Under the pieces are notes generated by a model. It saw only the letters and a list, made by a program, of their open reading frames with translations, searched no databases and was not told the DNA's origin. A DNA stretch of 64,000 nucleotides from Bog-473 sp963766995 (GTDB lineage: Bacteria; Actinomycetota; Acidimicrobiia; Acidimicrobiales; RAAP-2), in contig CAVYCE010000001.1 of the NCBI GenBank assembly GCA_963766995.1, positions 1,082,891-1,146,890 on the forward strand. The letters are read 5' to 3'. Each line of letters starts with the position of its first letter. The stretch's first letter is position 1. Below, in pieces: positions 1 through 9,347 of the stretch. Made by a program: the position numbers and the translations under genes.

Positions 1-940
1 AATCTCCACATCGAGGGGGGCGTCATGCCCCGTTACGGTGGCTCCATTGAGCGTCAGATGGCATGGCCACCCCCGGTGCCAGGGCCGCCCACCAGGACAT
101 TTGCTGCTGTGCCCCGGCATGGAGCCCTCCGAAATAGGCCGACAGGGCCGCTCCTTCAAGCGAGAGGGGTCCCGGCGACTGGGCGAAGGCCACGCTGGCG
201 TTGACCAACTGCATGGTGCCCATGGGGGCCTCGTTTTGTTCCAGAGTCAGGCCCTGGTTCGACCAGGGCCGCCGGCGCCGTGGTCACGTAGTTCACCGAC
301 TTTCCGGCCTGCACCAGGGCACTCCCTGGGTTCAGGCTGGTGCCCTTGGTTGCCGCCGATACCTCGACGGCCCTGATCAGTAGCCGCTTCGAGGTGAAAA
401 AGAGCGCATTGGGCGGATAGCAGGTGTCGAGCACCAGGCTGGGATCGCTGTGTTGGCCACTGGCGAACCGGCCTCCACGATCTGCTGATCACTCACCTCG
501 AACTTCACCGTGTTGCAGGCGGTCTGATAGGTGATGACGTCACCGGGCTTCAGGAGGTTCAGGTGCACGAAGTAGCTCACGTCGTGAGCCAGGAACACGG
601 CCGCACCGTTTACTCCCGGCCAGACCGATTGCGGGTCGTGACCGACGGCGACATTGAGCTCGGCGTCATCCGTGCCTTCCTCAACCGGTGCGGTGAGGTT
701 CAGGGCGGGGATACTGAGGATGCCCGAGAGCTGCCCCTGCTGCTGACCACTGACGAGGCAGGCGGCACCGTGGCTCTGCGCTGCGATTCTGGCCATGGCG
801 GCCTTCTCGCTTTGCAGGAGGACGGCGGCGGCGTGGCGCTTGTGCGCCTGCCAGGCCACTGCGTAACTCGTGAACCCGATGGCGGTCCACACGAGCAGCA
901 CTCCGAGAGCGGTGACTCCCCATTTCTTTAGGGCAAGCAT
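1..940 (-). pseudogene. Sortase, broken by three frameshifts and cut by the window edge
   Basis: The first frame starts at ATG 940 with an N-terminal membrane helix (about residues 5-28). It then has a sortase fold with the catalytic His in AHDVSYFVH. Reading switches frame near 445-455, where LDTCYPPNALFF supplies the catalytic Cys and TSKRLLI the conserved Arg region. It switches again near 245-260 (continuing LEQNEAPMGTMQLVNA) and a third time near 45-65, ending at the edge with NGATVTGHDAPLDVEI. No single frame spans the protein. Sortases are extracytoplasmic transpeptidases that anchor surface proteins, and the gene upstream of it on the same strand encodes a plausible substrate. The lesions may be real decay or base-calling errors at a contig end. 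Identity as a sortase is firm; the subclass is not determined. Confidence 0.8.
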
Positions 941-979
941 GTGCCCTCACTTCCAACTGCGTTGTGACTTCTCTCTGTT

Positions 980-995
980 TCGTGCGATTGCACGA
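980..995. repeat. Short inverted repeat, 6-bp arms
   Basis: The arms TCGTGC and GCACGA flank a 4-nt loop (GATT). It sits 10 bp from the larger hairpin at 1006-1043, on the sortase side. Function unknown. Confidence 0.5.
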
Positions 996-1005
996 GAAGC
1001 TGCAT

Positions 1006-1043
1006 CTGCTCGGAACGGGATTCCGCCTTCCCGTTCCGAGCAG
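1006..1043. repeat. Perfect 15-bp inverted repeat (strong hairpin)
   Basis: The arms CTGCTCGGAACGGGA and TCCCGTTCCGAGCAG match perfectly around an 8-nt spacer. A transcript of either strand would form a very stable hairpin. There is no T-run after it on either strand, so it is not a classical intrinsic terminator. It could be an attenuator or processing site between the surface-protein gene and the sortase, or a remnant of a mobile repeat. Confidence 0.75.
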
Positions 1044-1123
1044 CCGGCAGCACCGGTTCCCGCTGCATCCTGCTCTCCCTCTCCAGATCCTCCGTAGATC
1101 CTTGATTCATTGCTACTGTTCAC

Positions 1124-1150
1124 CACCCGGCGTGGCGGACCCGCCGGGTG
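1124..1150. repeat. Inverted repeat, 9-bp arms, downstream of the surface protein gene
   Basis: The arms CACCCGGCG and CGCCGGGTG flank a 9-nt spacer. It lies about 115 bp after the stop codon of the surface protein gene and may help end that transcript, although no T-run follows. Confidence 0.55.
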
Positions 1151-1263
1151 CGGCAGCCCCCCCTAGTGGGGAGACTGCCGCCGGGCCGGCCCCGAGACCG
1201 GAGGGGGAACGGAGGAGGTCCCGGAAGCCGGGCCCGGTGGCGGTCCACCGTCCATCCCGAAGG

Positions 1264-2751
1264 TTATCGGCGGCGGCTAAATGGAGTGACCGAGCGAGCG
1301 ACCGAGAAGACTCGGCGGCGTCCGATCATCAACATACCAGCCAGACCCATTCCCGAAAGCAGGAAGATCGGCAGTGAACCAGCCCAGAACTCACCCGTGT
1401 GCACTGTGGTCACGTTCGGCACCACAGCAGCTTGCGGGACAACTGCAGGCTGCGTCACAACACCAGGCTCCGTCACAACCGGGACCACGGGACCAGAGGT
1501 CACGTTGTTCACGGAAGCGGAAACCTTGGCGTCGCCCAGGTTCAGCACAACCAGACCGCCGAGGAGGTCCAGCTTGAGGTCAGCCGCTTCAGCCGAACCG
1601 GCAGTGGCAGTGGAGTTCAACGTGGTTGCACTCTCAGCCACTGTGGTCAGCTGCGGGTTGACGATGCCGCTGAGTCCAAGCGAGTTGAGCAGGTTGCCGA
1701 GCAGGCTGCTCAGGTCAGGGAGTGCCAACACCGTGGGGGCGCTGGCGCCTTCCTGAACGCTCAGGATGCCGGTCACGGCGCTCGGGTCGGAGACAACACC
1801 GGTGGTGGTGTCAACCGTGATCGATGCCGTGTTCGGCAGGATCTTGATGTCGAGCATGCCCAGCAGGTCGATGTCGACGCCCTCAGTGGTGGCCACTGTG
1901 GTCACCAGGTCGTCACCATTGCTGGCCTGCGACGAAGTGATGTTCGACGTGGAGTCGCCCACCGTCACCGAAAGCAGGGTGGTCGAAGCCGTGGCGTTCG
2001 ACAGCAGACCGCCAACCAGAGGCAGTTCACCGGTCAGACCACTGATGATGCCGCAAAGCGACGTCAGTGGGTCAGAGCCCGTGGGAACCAAAGCGCCCAA
2101 GTTGGCCGTGCCAAGAAGGCTGTCCACCGTGCTCAGCAGACCGCTGACCACACCAGCAGGTGCAGTAAGTCCACCGGCGGCGGCGCCACCAGCGGCAGCG
2201 TTGCTCGGGCACAGGGTGCCGTTACCAAGCAGGTTGCCAAGACCAGGAATAGCTGCACCTAGGCCCACAGTCACCTTGGCCAAGTCACCCTCACCGTATG
2301 CGGTGGGGTTGCCGTTGGCGTCCAGGCTGGCTGACGCACGTCCACACGCTGCTTCGAGCGTGATCAAGATCACGGTCAATGGGGGCACGAGGCAGTTGGG
2401 AGCAGGGTCTGAAGCCTGTCCGTCCGTGGTCTCGCTGGCCACCGCAGTGGTGTTAATGGCATCGGCGGCCGTGGGAGCGACCGTCGTGGGGCAGGTGCTG
2501 GCGCTCTCTGAGAGCGTCGCACAAAGCCCGGTTCCTGAAGCGGTGGCTGAGTTGTTGGCCGAACTCGCAGACGAGCCGGCACCGGTCAGACCGATCAGGT
2601 TGAGCAGCGACAGCGAAATGAATCCACCATTCGCTGACGTTGAATAGTTAGCCACGGCTGCTGGTTCAACAGCTCCCGCGCTAGTGGACAGTGCAGCGAT
2701 CGCCGAGATGGCGATTGCTCCTACTGTCGCAAGTCGAATACGACGCCTCAT
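1264..2751 (-). CDS. Secreted, probably cell-wall-anchored surface protein
   Basis: This 495-residue protein begins with a clear signal peptide: MRRRIRLATVG, a hydrophobic stretch, and a likely cleavage after TSAGA near residue 27. The ATG at 2751 was preferred over the longer frame because GGAAGGGG lies just upstream and the signal peptide starts there. The middle is rich in Ala, Gly, Ser, Thr, Leu and Val, with no recognised enzyme motif. The C-terminus has TVHTGEF, then a hydrophobic helix (SLPIFLLSGMGLAGMLMIG), then RRR and a basic tail. That is the layout of a sortase sorting signal (LAxTG-like, imperfect). The sortase gene downstream on the same strand supports this. I do not recognise a named family. 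Confidence 0.75.
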   Translation of the reverse strand: MRRRIRLATVGAIAISAIAALSTSAGAVEPAAVANYSTSANGGFISLSLLNLIGLTGAGSSASSANNSATASGTGLCATLSESASTCPTTVAPTAADAINTTAVASETTDGQASDPAPNCLVPPLTVILITLEAACGRASASLDANGNPTAYGEGDLAKVTVGLGAAIPGLGNLLGNGTLCPSNAAAGGAAAGGLTAPAGVVSGLLSTVDSLLGTANLGALVPTGSDPLTSLCGIISGLTGELPLVGGLLSNATASTTLLSVTVGDSTSNITSSQASNGDDLVTTVATTEGVDIDLLGMLDIKILPNTASITVDTTTGVVSDPSAVTGILSVQEGASAPTVLALPDLSSLLGNLLNSLGLSGIVNPQLTTVAESATTLNSTATAGSAEAADLKLDLLGGLVVLNLGDAKVSASVNNVTSGPVVPVVTEPGVVTQPAVVPQAAVVPNVTTVHTGEFWAGSLPIFLLSGMGLAGMLMIGRRRVFSVARSVTPFSRRR

Positions 2752-2944
2752 TTGATGACCCCTTCCGTCTCCGCCGTTTAAACGGAGTTCTCCTGTTGTT
2801 GGCAATGAAACGGTGGACATTAGTGAATCTTGCGCCTTTCGGGGAAATTTCTGGGGGTTTCTCACGCCGGTCACTCTACAGGGTGACACCACCCCCGAAA
2901 TGGACTTCTTTGCTTCCAGTACGTTTCCGAAGCGTGAAGTGGCC

Positions 2945-3748
2945 ATGGTAACTCTAGTATCTTTGAGTACTTCTCATGTCATTCTGCTCATTTTGGGCGG
3001 GCTAGGGGCAGGAATTTTTAATGGGGTGGCCGGTGGCGGAAGCCTGATTTCGTTTCCCCTCCTATTAGCTCTGGGCTTTCCAGCTCTCACCGCCAACGTC
3101 ACGAACACGGTAGGAATCTGGCCTGGCTACCTCGGGGGCGCCGCTGGGTTCCGGCGCGAAATCGCCGACCAACGCCGTCCATTGGTTCGCCTCAGTCCTG
3201 TCGCCATATTGGGGGGCGTCGCAGGCGCGGTCCTTCTCCTCACGACATCGTCGTCACTGTTCACCACTATGGCACCGTGGCTCGTTCTTGGAGCTTCCGT
3301 GCTCTTTGCCTTCCAACCGTTGCTGCGACGAGCACTCAACTCAACCAAATCTGAAAATGGCACTGCTGATGAAACGGGTTCGCCAGTGCAGCAAAGCCAT
3401 TCCATCCTCCTCGTCGGGGGCACGTTCGTGGCGTCGGTGTATGGGGGTTATTTCGGTGCCGGTCTCGGCGTCATGCTTTTGGCCATCCTTGGATTGGCGC
3501 TTCCAGACTCCATTGCCCGGACGAGCGGCATGCGCACCGTCTTGTCCATATTGGTGAACGGTGTAGCGGCCAGCGTGTTCCTGATTCATGGAGGCCTGGC
3601 CTGGAAGGCGGTCGCCTTTCTGGCTATCGGCAGTGTCATTGGAGGATGGGTGGGGGCTCGATTGGCCCTGGCCATATCTCCCACGGCCCTCCGCATCGCC
3701 GTCGTCCTCATTGGGCTCGGCACCACGGTGAAGCTTCTTGTGTCCTAG
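2945..3748 (+). CDS. TauE/SafE-family sulfite or anion exporter
   Basis: This 267-residue polytopic membrane protein has the family's repeated layout: LGGLGAGIFNGVAGGGSLI near the N-terminus, then a second related half (GGTFVASVYGGYFGAGLGVMLLAI) after a hydrophilic linker near residue 140. About eight helices are expected. TauE/SafE proteins are thought to export sulfite, sulfonates or related organic acids. The ATG at 2945 fits family length; the upstream extension is poor and lacks membrane character. It is divergent from the surface protein gene (193 bp between starts) and its stop overlaps the convergent helicase gene by 4 bp. The substrate cannot be told from sequence. Confidence 0.85.
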   Translation: MVTLVSLSTSHVILLILGGLGAGIFNGVAGGGSLISFPLLLALGFPALTANVTNTVGIWPGYLGGAAGFRREIADQRRPLVRLSPVAILGGVAGAVLLLTTSSSLFTTMAPWLVLGASVLFAFQPLLRRALNSTKSENGTADETGSPVQQSHSILLVGGTFVASVYGGYFGAGLGVMLLAILGLALPDSIARTSGMRTVLSILVNGVAASVFLIHGGLAWKAVAFLAIGSVIGGWVGARLALAISPTALRIAVVLIGLGTTVKLLVS

Positions 3749-6700
3749 CTCACCTGCTGAGCGTCGACCACCAGTCCGTCCTTGAGAATGACTTGCTGAT
3801 GTCGACGCATGGGCACGCGAGTGCCGCCAGCAATCGAACCCGTCACATTGAGCGGATCCGCGCCCGCAATGACCAGCTGCTCACCCGTTGGCGCACTGCG
3901 ATGCACGCGCTGCAACAACGCTGCTGCCTCGGGCAGCGCGTACTGCTCACCAGCGATCCCCACCACAAACCGACCACCGAGGGCCAGACCGCGCGCCTCG
4001 AGTCGTCGCATAGCCCACACCACTTCCCGCCACGGCACGCGAAACGATTCGCGACTCCACACTTCCCACGCCACCACACCCCAGCGGGCCAACAGCTGCC
4101 AGGCCACCGACTCGGCCAGCTCCTCGTTCACCGGTTGCAGCGGATCAACCACCGCGTCTTCGTGCACAGGCAGGAGCGCCCAGCGACCTTCTCCAATACC
4201 CGAGCCGGGCGGCGCATGCCGGCGACTCAGCCCCGGCCGCCCTCGAGCCCGACTCCCGCCTTGTCGATACGTTCTGGTGCGCCAACGGTCGCGTGCGGAA
4301 AGTAACGAACGAACGGCGGAGAACGCGTCGGCCGTCACGATCCCGCGCGCCACGAGGTCCCACAGACCCTCGTCGATTTCGGCCGGCAACCGACCGGCGA
4401 GCTGCGCCAGCTCAGGACGAAAACAGGCGCCACGCGATCGCAGTACTTCCAACACGTCAGCCGCGGCGCCGATCTTCGGTTCAGGTGCCGCCATACCGGC
4501 CCGAACGGCGCGCAGCATGAAGGGAAAGTCTTCCCGAAGGACGAAGGCCAATGGCGTGGACGAGGACGGCGTGCCCGCACGCCCAACCCGCTCGGCCTGC
4601 GGTGTCAGGCGGCCCCACATGACTTCGCCCGCCAGACAAAGTTCGTCGAGCCAGCGCGGGTCGTACTCCCGAATACGAGTGGGAAGAATGTGTGCTTCCC
4701 ACTCGGCTGACGGCGCTTCAATGCCTTGCAGTTGCTCCAGCACCATCAGCAAGCCACCCCGACCGTCCAAGCGCGATGCCGGCGTGGCGTGTTGCCATTC
4801 GGCCAGGAAACGCACGTAGTCAGCGATGGGAATGGCCTCGACAAAGCCACGACGACGTTGTCGGCTGGCACCGTGCAGTCGCACCAGCAGATGCCGCGCG
4901 CACCAACGGCCATCGGGCAGCTCAATAGCGGAGCCCGTGGCTTCCAGTCGAGCCAGAGCGGTGTGGGCACGCGCCAATGAGAGCGGTGCACCTGACGGGG
5001 CACCGGTAGGAAATCGGTCACTGCTGATGAGTTGGTCCACCGTGACCGGTCCGGCCACTTGGAGATGTCCGCTCATACACGCCGCGGCAGCTTCGTCGTC
5101 GTCATTCAGCGAGGCAGCCAATGTGGCCCTCTCGGTCGCCACCCAGCAGCCATCGGTGAGGGCAGCGCGTCCGTCGGCGACCAGGGCATCAAACCAGGCC
5201 GACCACTCCGGCAGCGGACGGCAGGCGATGAGGGACAGCAAAAGGTCGTGCAATTCATCGGCGGTGCGCGGTCGAGGCCGAACTTGCTCCAACACCACGG
5301 CCACTGCGTCGGCGTCGAGCGTACCGAGCTCGCGGGCGGGCACTGGGAGCCCGTTGGCGTCGAGCGCTCCCAGGCCACGGGTAATGGACAAAGCGCGCGT
5401 CCGACGCTCCTCCAGAGGTGCGCCGTCGAGAAAGGTGAAGGGACGACCGCTGAGAATCCCATGCGCCAACGGGGACGGCTCCGGCGAATCAACGGTGTGC
5501 ACTTCGACTGCTCCCGACTCGACGGCAGCCCACAGATCAACCAGACCCTCGACATGCAAGCCTTCGTGGAGGCAGTCCTCGACCGTCTGGCGAGCCAACA
5601 CATGGTCGGCCACCGCCACCGGACCGGGCGGCGCGTTTTCCTGGCATGCCGCCAGCCCGGGCCACACTGCAGCCATGAGATCGTCGGCCTCCATGCGCTG
5701 GAGGTGGATAGGTCGGCGGGAGCCGCCGCGCATGCGAGGCAGGACCAATGCACGGTTGAGATTCCAGCGCCAGCGGGCCGCCAACATCGGATGCGGCAAC
5801 ACCGCTTGTATCAAGACCTCTCGTGCCGTGTTGCTCGACAGCATTGATTGCACCCGCGTCAGAGGAAAACTGTGCTGCGGTCCGAGAGACAAGACCACCG
5901 TGTCGTCATCGGCGGCCGCTTGCAGCTCGAAGTCAAAGGACACGCAGAACCGTTTGCGCAGCGCCAGTCCGAGGGCACGATTCACGCGGCCGCCGTATGG
6001 CGCGTGGACAATCAGCTGTGATCCTTCGCTGTCGTCGAAACAGCGTTCCACCACAATGCGCTGGCGGGTGGGCAAGTGGCCCAGTGCGGCAAGGCCGGCA
6101 GCGCAATAGGCCACCACCTGCTGTGCCACTTCCATTGATACGGCAGCAGTGTCCATCACGTGTCGGCGTGCGCCGTCACCATCGGAGACGAGCAACAGTG
6201 GCTCGAGCGCGGCGCGCAGGTCACTGACAGCCTCGGAGAGCTCCGCCGTGCGAGCGGGCGCCTCACCCAACCAGAACGGCACCGTGGGAGGAAGATCACC
6301 GGCGTCGTGGACCCTGACGGTCCCGACCTCCACCTTGGACACCCGCCATGAATGAGTGCCCAAAAGGAAGATGTCGCCGGCCATGGCCTCAATGGCGAAG
6401 TCTTCGTGCACCGATCCGACCGTCACACCGTCGGGGTCGAGCACCACCCGATAGTCGCCGGTCTCCGGGATGGCGCCGCCACTGGTCAGAGCGGCCAGTC
6501 GAGCCCCACGGCGTGCTCGCACCCGGCCATTGACGCCGTCATGGTGCAAATGGGCGCCCCGCCGTCCTCGTCCTGTCTCGATTCCTTCGGACACCATGCC
6601 CAAGACGTCGTCGAAGTCCTGGCGGGACACCTCGGCGTATGGCGCGGCGCGGCGCGTCATGTCCCACAACCACTCGACGTCACGCTCCTCCACGGACGCC

Positions 6701-8013
6701 ACCTCGGCCACCAGCTGCTGGGCCAGGACGTCAAGGGGTGCGATGGGGGGTACCAGCACATCAAGTCGGCCCGCACGCACGGCAGTGAGCAGCGCAGTGC
6801 ACTCCACGAGCTCGTCTCGGGTCATGGGAAAGAGCCGGCCAGCCGGCGTTCCGTGCCGGTGATGATTGGCCCGGCCCACTCGCTGCAGGAAGGTGCCAAT
6901 GGCCCGCGGGGATCCAATCTGGCAGACCAGCTCCACAGGACCGACATCAATGCCGAGCTCCAACGACGCGGTGGCCACCAATGCGCGCAGGTCACCGGCT
7001 CTCAGTCGCGTTTCGACGATGCGTCGACGGGCCGCCGACAGGCTGCCGTGGTGAGCCGCCACCAGGAGCGAAGCATCAACGTCTTTGTTCCCACTGCCGT
7101 CGGTCGCGCTCTGTTCCGAAAGGCGCTCGGCCAATTGATGGGCCACTCGCTCGGCCATCTTTCGGGTGTTGACGAAGATCAGGGTGGTGCGGTGCTCACC
7201 GGTGAGCTCGGCAATGCGGTCGAGGATGTCCCCGAACTGGCCGCCACTGGCCACCGCCTCCAATTCGCTCTGGGGCAGCTCGATGGCCACCTCCATGTCA
7301 CGCGAATGCCCGCAATCGACGATCACCGTTGGCGGACGCTCAGGGTGTACTCCGCAGAGCAAACGGGCCACGACGTCGAGCGGGCGTTGCGTGGCCGAGA
7401 GTCCGATCCGTTGGAGGTGCCCGCCCGCTTCGGTCACCAAGCTGTCCAACCGCTCGAGACTCAAGGCCAAGTGACTGCCCCGCTTGTCGCGAGCCAGCGT
7501 GTGCACCTCGTCGACGATGACGGTGCGCACGCCACGCAACATGGCGCGGGAACTCGGCGCGGTGAGAAGGAGATAGAGCGATTCCGGGGTGGTCACCAAT
7601 AGGTCGGGCGCGTGCTTGCGCATGGCAGTGCGCTCAGAGGCCGGCGTATCACCCGTGCGCACCGCCATTCGCAACTCCGGATCGGTGTAGCCGAGACGAG
7701 CTGCCTCCTCCTTGATCTCGGCCAGCGGGGTGAGCAAATTCTCGTGTACGTCGACCGCCAGCGCCCGCAGGGGCGAGACGTAGAGAACTTCGGGCAGGCC
7801 GCCTACTCGCGTCCCAGCCTCAGCGGCCCGGTAGGCGGCGTCGATGGCCACCAGGAAACCAGTCAACGTCTTGCCGGTGCCGGTGGGAGAGGCCACCAAG
7901 ACGTCACGTCCTTCGGCGATGTGGGGCCACGCCTGGAACTGAGGCGCAGTCGGACCCTCAGGGAAGCGACGGGCGAACCAACTGGCCACCGCCGGGTGGA
8001 AGGACACGCTCAC
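3745..8013 (-). CDS. lhr: Lhr-family ATP-dependent DNA helicase
   Basis: This 1422-residue superfamily 2 helicase carries motif I ASPTGTGKT (residues 41-49), TTPES (141-145), the DEVH box (168-171), LSAT (205-208) and motif VI QRVGRANHH (377-385). A long C-terminal part follows, as in Lhr proteins, which are usually about 1500 residues. Lhr translocates on single-stranded DNA and unwinds RNA:DNA hybrids; in mycobacteria it is linked to DNA repair. It appears to be a single-gene unit, with its 3' end overlapping the convergent TauE gene by 4 bp. The protein is complete and unbroken over 4.3 kb. Confidence 0.95.
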   Translation of the reverse strand: MSVSFHPAVASWFARRFPEGPTAPQFQAWPHIAEGRDVLVASPTGTGKTLTGFLVAIDAAYRAAEAGTRVGGLPEVLYVSPLRALAVDVHENLLTPLAEIKEEAARLGYTDPELRMAVRTGDTPASERTAMRKHAPDLLVTTPESLYLLLTAPSSRAMLRGVRTVIVDEVHTLARDKRGSHLALSLERLDSLVTEAGGHLQRIGLSATQRPLDVVARLLCGVHPERPPTVIVDCGHSRDMEVAIELPQSELEAVASGGQFGDILDRIAELTGEHRTTLIFVNTRKMAERVAHQLAERLSEQSATDGSGNKDVDASLLVAAHHGSLSAARRRIVETRLRAGDLRALVATASLELGIDVGPVELVCQIGSPRAIGTFLQRVGRANHHRHGTPAGRLFPMTRDELVECTALLTAVRAGRLDVLVPPIAPLDVLAQQLVAEVASVEERDVEWLWDMTRRAAPYAEVSRQDFDDVLGMVSEGIETGRGRRGAHLHHDGVNGRVRARRGARLAALTSGGAIPETGDYRVVLDPDGVTVGSVHEDFAIEAMAGDIFLLGTHSWRVSKVEVGTVRVHDAGDLPPTVPFWLGEAPARTAELSEAVSDLRAALEPLLLVSDGDGARRHVMDTAAVSMEVAQQVVAYCAAGLAALGHLPTRQRIVVERCFDDSEGSQLIVHAPYGGRVNRALGLALRKRFCVSFDFELQAAADDDTVVLSLGPQHSFPLTRVQSMLSSNTAREVLIQAVLPHPMLAARWRWNLNRALVLPRMRGGSRRPIHLQRMEADDLMAAVWPGLAACQENAPPGPVAVADHVLARQTVEDCLHEGLHVEGLVDLWAAVESGAVEVHTVDSPEPSPLAHGILSGRPFTFLDGAPLEERRTRALSITRGLGALDANGLPVPARELGTLDADAVAVVLEQVRPRPRTADELHDLLLSLIACRPLPEWSAWFDALVADGRAALTDGCWVATERATLAASLNDDDEAAAACMSGHLQVAGPVTVDQLISSDRFPTGAPSGAPLSLARAHTALARLEATGSAIELPDGRWCARHLLVRLHGASRQRRRGFVEAIPIADYVRFLAEWQHATPASRLDGRGGLLMVLEQLQGIEAPSAEWEAHILPTRIREYDPRWLDELCLAGEVMWGRLTPQAERVGRAGTPSSSTPLAFVLREDFPFMLRAVRAGMAAPEPKIGAAADVLEVLRSRGACFRPELAQLAGRLPAEIDEGLWDLVARGIVTADAFSAVRSLLSARDRWRTRTYRQGGSRARGRPGLSRRHAPPGSGIGEGRWALLPVHEDAVVDPLQPVNEELAESVAWQLLARWGVVAWEVWSRESFRVPWREVVWAMRRLEARGLALGGRFVVGIAGEQYALPEAAALLQRVHRSAPTGEQLVIAGADPLNVTGSIAGGTRVPMRRHQQVILKDGLVVDAQQVS

Positions 8014-8095
8014 GGGACCATTTCACCAGGGTCCTGTGACAACGGCACGGGGCAGACGAAACGGGAGGTCCCCGGGCGCCAATCTCGGAGGGACA

Positions 8096-9010
8096 TCAGG
8101 GGGCCAACGTGAGGGCGTGCGAGGTACCGGCATAGCGGTCCATGACCTCGGCCACCTCAGTTCGTCCCTCCTGAATCAATGCGGCTGTGCCGGAGAAGTC
8201 GCGATACTGCCCGGACGGTTCGCCGCCGCCGCTAAAGACCACTACCTCTACTCCGGGAGGCAGCATGGCCAGCTCTCGGACGAACCGGGCGTGGATGGCC
8301 ACGAAGAAAGCAGTGAGGGCAGCCTCAGCTGGTCGCCTGGGTTGCCGAGGGTGGTAGTGCAACGGGCCGCACAGCAACACGAAGATTCGGGTGCAGCCGG
8401 CCTGTATGGCGCGGCTGATGGGCACGTTGTTGACGACACCACCATCGACGAGCACATCGCCGTCAATGATGACGGGAGGAAAGATGGAAGGAATGGCCGC
8501 GGAGGCGAGAATGGCATTGAGCGCGTTCCCGTGACCGATCCAGCGCTCCCGCCCGTCGGTCAGTGACGTGGTCACCACCTCCACGGGGATGACGGAGTCC
8601 TGAAGATCCTCAAAGTCGATGCCCGCCTCAATGATGGAGCGCAATCCGGCGTTGGAATGAACGGCCGCCCGCTTTTGGAGGAAGGCCCAGGGCCCGTCCA
8701 GCGCTCCTCGGGGAAAAATGTCGGTCCCGGTGAGGTTGGTCCAGATGGTGGCCATCTTCGCAATGCCCTCTTTGGTGGGATTGCTGGCATACGCCGCGCC
8801 GTTGATGGCCCCAACCGAAGCGCCGAATACTCGATCGGCCCGGATGCCCCGATCCACCAGCTCAGCCAGCATGCCGATCTGCACCGCCCCGCGGCTGCCA
8901 CCACCAGCCAAGACGAAGGCTGTTCGCGGTCCCTCAGTCGCAGTGACGTCGGTGCTGTGGCTCGCCCGGTTGGCCCAGCGAGAACGGATTCGCTCGGACC
9001 AGGCGCTCAT
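8096..9010 (-). CDS. Patatin-like phospholipase
   Basis: This 304-residue patatin-fold lipase has the oxyanion-hole motif GGGSRG (residues 36-41), the nucleophile elbow GASVG with Ser65, and the catalytic Asp in DGG (189-191), which together form the Ser-Asp dyad. Such enzymes release fatty acids from phospholipids or other lipids. No signal peptide is seen, so it is probably cytosolic or peripheral to the membrane. Its ATG overlaps the stop of the upstream small membrane protein gene (ATGA, 9007-9010), so the two are probably co-translated. Confidence 0.9.
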   Translation of the reverse strand: MSAWSERIRSRWANRASHSTDVTATEGPRTAFVLAGGGSRGAVQIGMLAELVDRGIRADRVFGASVGAINGAAYASNPTKEGIAKMATIWTNLTGTDIFPRGALDGPWAFLQKRAAVHSNAGLRSIIEAGIDFEDLQDSVIPVEVVTTSLTDGRERWIGHGNALNAILASAAIPSIFPPVIIDGDVLVDGGVVNNVPISRAIQAGCTRIFVLLCGPLHYHPRQPRRPAEAALTAFFVAIHARFVRELAMLPPGVEVVVFSGGGEPSGQYRDFSGTAALIQEGRTEVAEVMDRYAGTSHALTLAP

Positions 9011-9252
9011 TCGGGATCGCTAGCAGCAGGAGGTACGAGCGGGGATTGGTCGCCCTTGGGAACGATGCCGTACGGCACGGTCCCCCCGTCCATCTGGCGT
9101 TGACGCCACTCCGCCCGAAGGGAGCGATCCCGGCGGATCACCCAGGCCAGCGTGAGCACCACCAAGACGACCATTGCCACCACGAAAAATCCGAAGAGCG
9201 CGTAGCCCGCAACATCTGATGCCAGCAGTACCGACATGGCGCCCAGATGCAT
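9007..9252 (-). CDS. Small single-pass membrane protein
   Basis: This 81-residue protein has one strong transmembrane segment (GYALFGFFVVAMVVLVVLTL) followed by a basic stop-transfer region (WVIRRDRSLRAEWRQRQ) and a proline-rich cytosolic tail. The ATG at 9252 is preceded by GGAGAGG, which favours it over the upstream in-frame start at 9291. Its 3' end overlaps the patatin lipase start by 4 bp, suggesting the two work together, perhaps with this protein placing the lipase at the membrane. That role is a guess. Family not recognised. Confidence 0.65.
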   Translation of the reverse strand: MHLGAMSVLLASDVAGYALFGFFVVAMVVLVVLTLAWVIRRDRSLRAEWRQRQMDGGTVPYGIVPKGDQSPLVPPAASDPE

Positions 9253-9347
9253 CACCTCTCCAGGGTAGAGGAGCTGCGGGCTGTCCCACACCCCTCTCCA
9301 GGGACCCCCCCTTCATGGGTGTCACACCCTCCAGGCAGAGTGGCGGC

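Larger units (their letters stand above)
941..1263. other. Intergenic region rich in inverted repeats
   Basis: This 323-bp gap lies between the surface protein gene and the sortase, both on the minus strand. I see no coding sequence in it. It holds three inverted repeats, annotated separately. GAGGG lies just upstream of the sortase ATG and can serve as its ribosome binding site. Confidence 0.6.

Noticed and set aside
1148..2647. Several long plus-strand open frames over the surface protein gene
   Set aside because: They are antisense shadows of a GC-rich, low-complexity gene that has a signal peptide and a C-terminal anchor on the minus strand.
4826..7602. Long plus-strand open frames opposite lhr
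   Set aside because: Arg/Ser-rich translations without any family motif; antisense shadows of the helicase gene.
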